Assembly: GCF_042477335.2 (NCBI RefSeq)
Contig: NC_091727.1
Span: 140,804,501 to 140,868,500 of the forward strand
DNA length: 64,000 bases
Source of the DNA: Ovis canadensis
Lineage: Eukaryota > Chordata > Mammalia > Artiodactyla > Bovidae
Reading direction: 5' to 3'
The notes under the pieces were generated by a model. It made no database searches. It worked only from the letters and a program-made list of their open reading frames with translations, and was not told the DNA's origin. A program made the position numbers and the translations under genes. Numbering within the stretch: the first letter of the stretch is position 1; every line of letters starts with the position of its first letter. Shown one piece after another: positions 55,893 to 64,000 of the stretch.

Positions 55893-56284
55893 CATATTAG
55901 TGTACTGGGGCTGCCATAATGTAAGCCCACCAACTGAGTGACTTAAACAACAGAATTTTACTTTCTCATAGCTCTGGAGGGTAGAAGTTTAAGATCAAGG
56001 AGTAGGCAGGGTTCATTCTCCTGAGGCTTCTCTGCTTTGCTTGCAAATGTCAGTCTTCTTACTATGTACTTACATGGCCTTTACTCTGAGTGCGTAGCCC
56101 TGGTGTCTCTTCCTCTTCTTATAAGGACACCAATTTTATCTGGATTAGGGCCCCAAACTTACGACCTCATTAACCTTGCCTACCTCTTTAGAGACCCTAT
56201 TTCCAAATTTAGTCACATTCTGTGACATTGGAGGTTAGAACTTCAACATATGAAATTTGGATGAACATAATTCAGTCTACAACA
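55893..56284 (-). mobile_element. MLT1-type LTR, antisense
   Basis: TACTGGGGCTGCCATAATGT, GACTTAAACAACAGAATTTT, CTTCTTATAAGGACACCAAT, TAGTCACATTCTGTGACATT and CATAATTCAGTCTACAACA match an antisense ERVL-MaLR MLT1 LTR nearly end to end. Confidence 0.88.
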
Positions 56285-56698
56285 GGGGGATTCTTATTAA
56301 GCAAAGTCTCCTTCATCTGATGGGAGAGCAATGTTCAAATTTAAAAAGTTCTCAACATCAGCATGAAACTGTATATTAATAAAATCAGAGACAACCAATG
56401 AAGATTTAAGCTTGAAACAATTTTGAGATGAAAAATACTAATAAACAGACACAGGCTTGATCCTATACCTATTGATTAAAAAAAAAAGAAAGAAAGGAAT
56501 TAAGACACTACTAGATTACTTAGGGGAAAATAGAAGTCCCAAACCTTCAACACAGATAAAAAAAGCAATAGTGGGCAATGTCAGAAGTATGCCACTTAAT
56601 TTCTGAAACAAGTTAATATGTGACTATACTTATTATTTCTACATGTGCTTGTATTTTTACTGATTGCTCATTTAGAGTTATCACTTTCAACAAACTAT
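56285..56698. other. no gene seen
   Basis: AT-rich unique-looking sequence. Confidence 0.5.
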
Positions 56699-56775
56699 TT
56701 GGTTGGCCAAAATTTTTGTTCAGATTTTTCCATAAGATTATAAGGAAAAATCTGAACGAGTTTTTTGGCCAGCCC
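56699..56775. mobile_element. short mariner palindrome
   Basis: About 77 bp made of two inverted arms: GGTTGGCCAAAATTTTTGTT and CAGATTTTTCC at left; GGAAAAATCTGAACGAGTTT and TTTGGCCAGCCCC at right. TA dinucleotides flank it, as for mariner transposons. It has no coding capacity. Confidence 0.85.
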
Positions 56776-57229
56776 CTATCTCAATTCATAACTGGAGTAT
56801 TAAATGGGTCAGACCAAGGTGAACTGGAAACCATATCTGACTAATCACTGGAAGGGCAGGACAGGAATATGGGATATGAGAATATAAGATGAGACCCAAC
56901 GAGGTCTACCACTCGCTTCTGACAGACAGTACAGATACAACAGTAGCAACTGGCCTTAAGTAGATCTTTGGTAGGCATTACTCAGCCAGAAAGAGGAACT
57001 GGGATTTAGGATGGAGCCGAGGTTTTGCCAGGACTCAGTGATCATTCAGAACTGTAGACTTGGGGAATGGTATAGAAACCCAGGCAGAGAGTTATGTACT
57101 CAGGCAAAAGACCAAATCTAGTTATAGGAACTACACCACCTATTAGAATCTAATACACAAAAAATAGGGTGGAAACCAGAATATAGGTCAGCATGGGAAC
57201 ACCAGCAAAACATCGTCATTTTGAGCAGG
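56776..57229. other. no gene seen
   Basis: Unique-looking sequence. Confidence 0.5.
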
Positions 57230-57402
57230 TAGGCTGGAGGAGAAGGGGATGGCAGAGGCCGAGGTGGTTGGATGGCATCACTGACTCAATGGACATGACT
57301 TTGAGCAAGCTCCGGGAGATAGTGAAGGACAGGGAAGCCTGGTATGCTGCAGTCCATGGCGTCACAAAGAGTCGGACGTGACTGAGCAACTGAAAAACGA
57401 CA
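57230..57402 (+). mobile_element. BovB 3' end, sense
   Basis: Only the last 170 bp of BovB: GGTTGGATGGCATCACTGAC, GAGCAAGCTCCGGGAGATAG, GTCGGACGTGACTGAGCAAC. Severely 5'-truncated. Confidence 0.9.
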
Positions 57403-58388
57403 GGATATTGATTGGCCTAGGGGGTTCCCTTTCTTCCTCCTGCCAGGGAGCCTCATCCAGCTCAGAGTGTGAGGAAGCCTTATACCTAGATTTGAGAGTT
57501 AAAAGGCTCAGAAAAGTTCAGGTGTAAGGCACATGGTATACCATTCCTCCCCATAGGATGGCAAATGTCATTGCCATCTGCTTATTTTGTTTGCATTTAA
57601 GTTAATCAGGTGGAGCAACAAAACATTTCAAAAATGCTTTAAGAAAAGTATTGTTCTGACAGTGATGAATTGATTCATCACTTTCTTTTACAAGAATATA
57701 TCACTAGCCTATGATAAAGCTTGTCCTAGCTATTATACTTTCCTTAAGACATCTCTCTACAAGCCTGCCCCTGTGACTGGTTGCCATCTCACAATAAGGA
57801 TGCAATTTCATTCATCATCAGCATTCACCTAAAGATACAAGTCTCACCGAATAATGGAAGTTATATACTACTCACTTTTTCCCAGGACAAATTTAAGAAG
57901 GAAGGCGATTAAGAATCACCTAGATCACCTAAGGGGAAATTTTAAAAAAATAATACAAGTTGATTTCTGTGATATATGTTACCCTGAAGCTAGATTGAAA
58001 CTATGTGGCTTCCCTGGGGCTTCGTTTGTCCACCACCTGGAAGGGTCAGTTGGTACAGATTGTAGCAGACTGTCTGCTTAAAGACGTCAGCCACATGGAG
58101 CCTGTGACATCTGTGGGTTTTGGTCTTTAATGACTGTGTACTTGATTCTAGTTCTGAGATATATATTTATCCAGTAGGATCTGGAAGAAAGTTGAAAAAT
58201 GATTTAAAAAAGTAAATTGAATCTCTGCTTGCATTTAACTGAGTGTCACATTTAGTCAGTATTTTATAAAAAAAAATATATCAAAATTAAATCTCTAGAA
58301 TGTAATTGGATTTCTTGTTCAACATTTGGGTGGAAGAGCTAAGGAAAGATAGAACCCAAAGGAGGGCATCCAGACATCATTTTGCCCA
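57403..58388. other. no gene seen
   Basis: Unique-looking sequence. Near 57911-57960 (AAGAATCACCTAGATCACCT) there is weak similarity to MER5/MER20-type hAT fragments, too weak to call. Confidence 0.45.
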
Positions 58389-59055
58389 GTGTTATGGGCT
58401 GAATTGTGGCCGTCCCCTCCCAGGATTAAAAAAAAAAAAAAAAAAAAGATATGACAAGCCTAATCCCTGGTTTCTGTTACTGTGACCTGATTTGGAAATA
58501 AGGTCTTTGTAAATGTAATCAAGTTAAGAGCAGGTAATAATGGGGTTCTTGGGCTTCCCTGGTGGCTCAGAGGTTAAAGCGTCTGCCTCCAATGTGGGAG
58601 ACCTGGGTTCGATCCCTGGGTCGGGAAGATCCCCTGGAGAAGGAAATGGTAACCCACTCCAGTCTTCTTGCCTGGAGAATCCCATGGACGGAGAAGCCTG
58701 GTAGGCTATAGTCCATGGGGTGGCAAGAGTCGGACACGACTGAGCAACTTCACCTCTCACCACCTCACCTTACAAGAGGGAAACTTGGACACATGAAGAC
58801 ACAAGGAAGACAGCCATGTGAAGACAGAGGCAGAGACTGGAATTCTTTTACCATGAGCTAGTGGACGTCTGGGGCCGCCGGAAATTGGAAAAAGCAAAGA
58901 AGGATCCACTCATAGAGGCTGCAGAGAAAGAGTGATGCTGCCAACACCTTGATTTCAACCTTCTGGCCCCCAGAACTGTGAGGGAGTCAGATTCTGTGGT
59001 TTTAAGTCACATAGTTAGTGGTGATTTTTTTTCATAGCAGCCCTTGGAAATGAAT
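58389..59055 (+). mobile_element. MLT1-type LTR, sense, split by a Bov-tA
   Basis: GTGTTATGGGCTGAATTGTG, TGACCTGATTTGGAAATAAG, then after the SINE CCATGTGAAGACAGAGGCAG, CCTTGATTTCAACCTTCTGG and TTTTAAGTCACATAGTTAGT. A poly(A) run at 58430-58447 lies where the LTR normally has a short A/C-rich block. Confidence 0.86.
58551..58768 (+). mobile_element. Bov-tA SINE inside MLT1
   Basis: Full-length sense Bov-tA starting GGGCTTCCCTGGTGGCTCAG and ending near CACGACTGAGCAACTTCACC. It is close to the expected consensus, so fairly young. Confidence 0.93.
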
Positions 59056-59137
59056 ATACTGTTTTGTATCTCTTGTCAGGATTGTATTTAAAGAAGGTCA
59101 ATTAGATTTTAAAGTATGCCAAGCAGTTGTTGTTGAT

Positions 59138-59316
59138 GTTGTTTTTACTTTATTTTACTTTACAATACTGTATTGGTTTTGCCATACATCAACATGAATC
59201 CGCCACGGGTGTACATGAGTTCCCAACCCTGAGCCCCCCTCCCACCTCCCTCCCCTACCATCTCTCTGGGTCATACCCATGCACCAGCCCCGAGCATCCT
59301 GTATCCTGCATCGTTA
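59138..59316 (-). mobile_element. bovine L1 tail, antisense
   Basis: TTTACTTTATTTTACTTTAC, ATACATCAACATGAATCCGC, CTCCCACCTCCCTCCCCTAC and CATGCACCAGCCCCGAGCAT are the reverse complement of the 3' UTR seen at 48.1-48.3 kb. Confidence 0.92.
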
Positions 59317-61080
59317 AAAATCTTTGACTACTGGTGAGTTTTGGGGTTTGACTTTTGGGTGTGAGGATACCACAGAGACCTAACCTACCACATAAAAGTA
59401 CAGGAAAACTGTACTTGAATAACTCAGGGCACCTAATAATGTCTTTTGGTTGAATAACTGGGTTTTTGGAGCCACTGTTCTTTTCTTTATGTTTTCAATT
59501 TCTTGTTTATGTATATCCCAGAAACATTTCAAGTGTCGAAAGAGGAGAGTCAGGCTTTTCAATCATTCTACTTATGTTCATCATTAACTGATTCAAAATG
59601 TGGGGGTAATGCTGTGTGGTTTGCTTTTGAGCAGGTTTCAAATCCATTTGTGGCAATCTAGGTTATATCTTCCCCCCAGCAAAGTTTCTAACTATTAATT
59701 ATTATAGATTCTAGCACAGATTCTGCTAAAATCTTAGTAAATAAGCATTATTGTTTTCATACATGATAGATTTATTAGCAGGCTGGTATCAGTGATCAAT
59801 TGCTCACCAATCAATTAGAAGGGTCTATTATGAGAGTGTTTATAGTAACATTAGAGGTAAACAGTTGAGGTTCTTATATTATAAATGTTAAGACCGCTTA
59901 AGATAACAGTAGGGAACATGATAGTTAATGCCATAATTTCATTTTATTGGCAGACACAAAGAGAAAGACATGTAAAACCTCATCCTACAGAAATATTAAC
60001 TCCTTGCCATATCCTGACTTTCAGTACCTTTTGCCCTGAAGCAGCAACTGTGTTTTGGTATGGAACATATGTAGGCTTTTTTTTTTTTTTTGGGGGGCAT
60101 TTCCATTGCTCTGCTTCTCTGGCTATCACTGCTTATAACACCAGGTAGTCCCAAGATCCACACAGGTGGACAGTTCAGTCATTTAAAAATGATAAGGGTT
60201 TATTAGGTTCAGAAAGTTGGGGGATAAGAATTTGTTGGAGATTTTCACAGAAAATCATAATTAGTCATAGAAATTATTTGAGTAGCACATTTACATTCAG
60301 TTTTGTAGGGAATCAATTTATTCCATAAAAACAACTAGGAATTAAAGTCAATAACTTATTAGGATGTTGCAGAAATAAATGAAAATTTATGTATTTTGGA
60401 AGCTTGCAAATCTGACACCCAGTGTTTCCAGATACAGATATTTTCTAATCTGCATTATTTTTAACTGGATAATAAAACCTATATTTTCAAATAGCAATGG
60501 CAGAATCATACTAGAAGATGTTATTGCAATATAAACATTTCTGCACTTTTTGGTTTTACTTAGAATGTGGCTAAGTACATGTGGTAACTGTGTCTTAGAA
60601 CGGTACAAGCCGATGTGATTTATACTTAAAGAAAAGTGAAAGCCAAGTGAGTTTGGACAGTCAGAAGCCCAGGAGTGGGTATGAGATTTAAACTCTCTGA
60701 AAGCAAGAGACAAGTAGTGGAAGAGGGGCAAGAAATTCAGTGCACATGGTTTGACAGTATCTGTAAATAATGGTATACTTTCTCTTTCTGTTGTTATTAT
60801 TTAAAGCTAGCTAGTAGACAGGAGCTATAAAAACAGCTGGCCAGGACAAGTCATTTTTTTTTTTAAATTCTGAAAACTTACTGAACACTTTAAATATCAA
60901 AATCCAGGATCTCAGTGACTATATATACAAATATTGATTATAGAAGGAACACACACATACACACACATCCTTAAGCCTCCAAAGTTTTTCAACTCATTTA
61001 AATGAGAATACCATGTAATGAATTAGCCTATAATTTATCATTAATAGATGAAAAAATAGGTCCGAGACATTAGCCCCCAA
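59317..61080. other. no gene seen
   Basis: AT-rich unique-looking sequence with a poly(T)/(G) run near 60078-60098 and a short CA-rich patch at 60948-60967. No exon or repeat family recognised. Confidence 0.5.
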
Positions 61081-61300
61081 GGGCTTCCCCGGTGGCACTA
61101 GTGGTAAAGAATCCACCTGCCAATGCAGGAGACGTAAGAGATGTGGGTTTGATCCCCGGGTCTGGAAGATCACCTAGAGAAGGGCGTGGCAACCCATTCC
61201 AGTATTCTTGCCTGGAGAATCCCATGCAAAGAGGAACCTGGTGGGCTATAGTCCATAGGGTCACAAAGAGTTGGACACAACTGGAGCAACTGAGTATGCA
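61081..61300 (+). mobile_element. Bov-tA SINE, sense
   Basis: GGGCTTCCCCGGTGGCACTA head through to TTGGACACAACTGGAGCAAC and ACTGAGTATGCACACATGTG. It carries the AGACGTAAGAGATGTGGGTT block typical of a Bov-tA subfamily that is also seen at 385 and 7264. Confidence 0.92.
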
Positions 61301-63883
61301 CACATGTGAGAATATTTAGAGAAGGGAGACATCATGGAAGATGGTGCAGAAATAGCATCGACTCTGAGAAGTTAATTGATTGTAGTAGATTGACCTGGTA
61401 TGGAGGAATTTGGAATGTGGAGATTCTAATATTAAGGAAAACTATTGCATCAATACAAGATGAACCTCCTTAAGAAATGTTGTCTGTAAACACAGAGTTA
61501 GAAATGTATAACACAAAAGTGTTTACTTTGTTCTGACTTCTTGTATAATCATTTTAATGTTAACATATTATCATCACCCTATTTATTATCGCTCAATTTA
61601 GGAATCTACTTAATCTAGCAGTAAGATGTAGAAAGTAGTATAAACTTAAAACTTAACTTGTAACTTAAAAAGTATTTCTATGTTTTATTGACTTCAGGGA
61701 GTGTGGCTTTAAGTAAGTGCTCTAGTAATCACTTATCCAGCTTTTAAAATAAAGAACAACAATCTTTTAAATGCATAGCAATCATCAACGCTGTCTTGTA
61801 ATACGTTAGAAGACCATGGCAGCTATCCAGTGCAATCTTAGATTTATAACTCTTCAGAAAATAAATGCATTGAACATTCTATACATTTGTCTAAGGTTAC
61901 TGATAAACAATTATGGAAAATTAATCAACAGAGACTTGCATTTTATTGTGAAGGTTTTTAACATAAATCTCTGTAAATTTCCATTTAACATATATTTGAC
62001 CTACGAATGACATAGAAGATTATAAGAAAGAGGCATGACAGAGGGTAAACCACTTGGCCAGTGTAAACGGAGGCCAAAATAACACACTGATAATAGTTGA
62101 TGTCTTCTTAAATTCTTGGATATGTTTTTCTGCATTTATTGTGAACTTGACTCAAATGCTTGTCAATCTTTAGGACTATTAATTGCTTGGAATTCTCCAC
62201 GGTGCCTTCTTTGACTTTCCACTCGAATGTTCTATTTTCTTTTGCAAACACATTTTTCAATCTTTCTGATCAAGTTCCTAATTTATTAGCCCATGTGGAA
62301 ATTCAGTTTTTATTGCATCTGAAGGAGCATTGGAGAAGCTACTCTTTGGACGTCATTGTAATTAGTACTTTTCCCATTACAGAATTTGTGTGCAAACAGT
62401 GTTGATCATACAAGGCTCAGTTCATTCAATTTCCTAACGTATACGTCTCTACTTTGGAACTTAGTGCCTTTCTACATTTCCTCACACTGAGCCTATAAGA
62501 TAGAAATCCTTTGGGTGCTTCTACCCTTTGTTCGCTTCCTTTAACTCTTGGCAGCTTCAGTTCTGTCTCTGGCAGCTTCTGGGGAAGCCTCTTTTTTAAC
62601 CTTCCCTGACAGGCCCTGAGATAATTCTGGGAAGCTTCACTAACTTGCCTTTCTAACCCCCTAGTGCTTGCTTTCTTTTGCAGATGTTTTGCTGTGCTTT
62701 TCGTAACCATGAATGTATTTCAGATGAACCACTGTAGTTTACAGTTGCTGCAGCCTTTCTCATGCAAAGGTTCCAAACAAGTTTTAACAGCTGCTAAGGA
62801 GGCTGGCAGAAAGCCTTGACTGCTAATTCTGTGCTAAACTGCTTTTCACAATGGGACATTCTATAATATTTCATACAGTCTTTAAATGATTTCTGCCTTT
62901 TTTCTTTAATTACTGCTGGTATCATACTTGTTCCCAGCTTTAAAAAGTTTCCATATCTGTACTTTCCTAAATGGGCTTGATTTTATTTAAAACTCTATAG
63001 AGAAGTTAGAGGCTCCTTAGGGAACAAGGAACTGATGATGGCAAAACTGGTAACAGTGATATCAGTAAGGTCAAGAGAGTTGATGCATAAATAGAATAAA
63101 TTGTACCTTCTGGAAACATTATTTCTATAAAGGTGAAAGTTTGCTCTCTAGGCTCTAATGTGTAAATAGGCAGAAGGAAGGCTGCTTGGGTAATATTTGA
63201 GCAGACAGAGTCAGATGTTTTTGGTGTGTTTCCACTGTCCTGGGATTGAGGGGCTGTTCAATAGTCTAGTGTGAGGTGATGAAGATGTGCTCAGAATCTC
63301 ACAAATAAGTCCACACTGCAGTGAATCCACAGCCAGGTAACGGAGAATGCATCATGTGTGTTACAGGAAAGGGGGATGCCGCGTTCTAATGAGGCAATCA
63401 TTGAAAACCATCTTAACTACAACTGATTAAGGTTGCTTTACAAATTACAGTTGATCTGCTAATGCCTCCAAATGATTTCTCACTTAGTGATCTAACAAAA
63501 ATTTTTTTTAACATTCTAACAGGAGAACTGAGCCTCTGTTTTCTGACTCACAATTTGTCAACTAAGTTTTGTTGGTGGACTTATTATAAAGATATTCAGA
63601 TCATAACTAACACATTAATAAATTGAGCAATTTATTGAAAAATCATTCGGAATTTCAATGTATTTTGTTTTCATCAGTGCATTGACCCTTTACCACCATC
63701 AGTTATATCCCTGATTTTTAAATATATCCCAATATAACACTGGTTTTTAAAAATCTTAATAAATTAGAAATGGAAAATAATTCAATAATATGATAATCAC
63801 CAACACCATAACAGTGGAGCATGAGAGTGTTATTTTAGAAATATACTATATTAGCATTTCACCCTATAGTATATAAATGGATT
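61301..63883. other. no gene or repeat recognised
   Basis: The longest repeat-free stretch of the window, AT-rich. Minus-strand frame 62426-62710 is rich in lysine and arginine but has no domain and no supporting context. Confidence 0.5.
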
Positions 63884-63955
63884 TATGATAATAAAGGGTT
63901 TCACAGTCAAATAAATTTGTATGATAATAAAGGGTTTCATAATCAAATAAATTTG
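63884..63955. repeat. 36-bp tandem duplication
   Basis: Two adjacent copies (63884-63919 and 63920-63955) share ATGATAATAAAGGGTTTCA and end CAAATAAATTTG. They differ at two positions. Confidence 0.95.
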
Positions 63956-64000
63956 GGAAATGCTGTTTTTCTTTTAATGCAGGACTTCTCAGAACCTTTA

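Noticed and set aside
57911..57990. Possible MER5/MER20 hAT fragment
   Set aside because: Only a short patch around AGAATCACCTAGATCACC is similar; the rest does not follow.
62426..62710. 94-codon minus-strand frame rich in lysine and arginine
   Set aside because: No domain, no splice or promoter context, and no recognisable homologue; a frame of this size is expected by chance in 64 kb.
1..64000. A new multi-gene defence, metabolic or mobile system
   Set aside because: No cluster of host genes exists in the window; all coding remnants belong to known retroelement, retroviral or transposon classes.

Overview
The window is non-coding mammalian DNA from a ruminant, most likely a bovid. It holds many BovB (RTE-type) LINEs, Bov-tA and Bov-A2 SINEs, CHR-type cetartiodactyl SINEs and bovine-type L1 3' ends, on an older layer of MIR, MLT1, L1M and DNA-transposon relics. 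I found no host protein-coding gene, tRNA, rRNA or CRISPR array. The open frames all belong to retroelements or look like chance frames. The stretch could be intergenic or a large intron; the sequence alone cannot decide.

Layout. 1-7.2 kb: SINEs, a MIR split by a SINE, a processed RPS25 pseudogene (minus) with target-site duplications, a CA microsatellite and a solo LTR inside an older repeat. 7.2-11.1 kb: an antisense L1 tail that received first a Bov-tA and then a nearly complete 3.4-kb BovB, each with its own duplication. 11.4-17.2 kb: LTR-like sequence, a mosaic of gamma-type endogenous retrovirus pieces (LTR, polypurine tract, Env TM, integrase, a second Env membrane span), a BovB with an internal deletion, and a Tigger-like transposon holding a solo LTR. 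17.6-31 kb: dimeric Bov-A2 SINEs, a decayed hAT transposase, two long antisense BovB copies, MLT1 and L1ME. 31-37 kb: a young bovine L1 with a 5' inversion and two antisense BovB copies. 37-40.4 kb: the most unusual stretch, two arrays of a diverged repeat of about 110 bp in opposite orientations, interrupted by a Bov-A2. 41-51 kb: sense BovB copies, one split by an L1 tail, nested SINEs, a bovine L1 tail with a perfect 26-bp inverted repeat, and a BovB sense/antisense chimera without a 3' end. 51-64 kb: MIR, MLT1, L1 and SINE insertions, a short mariner palindrome, then about 2.7 kb of apparently unique AT-rich sequence with a 36-bp tandem duplication.

The genes do not act together here. The content is a layered insertion history that can be ordered by nesting. 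Family names come from recalled repeat knowledge, not a database search. Boundaries are exact only where a target-site duplication is stated. I found no convincing new biological system; the inverted repeat array is the feature I would examine first.
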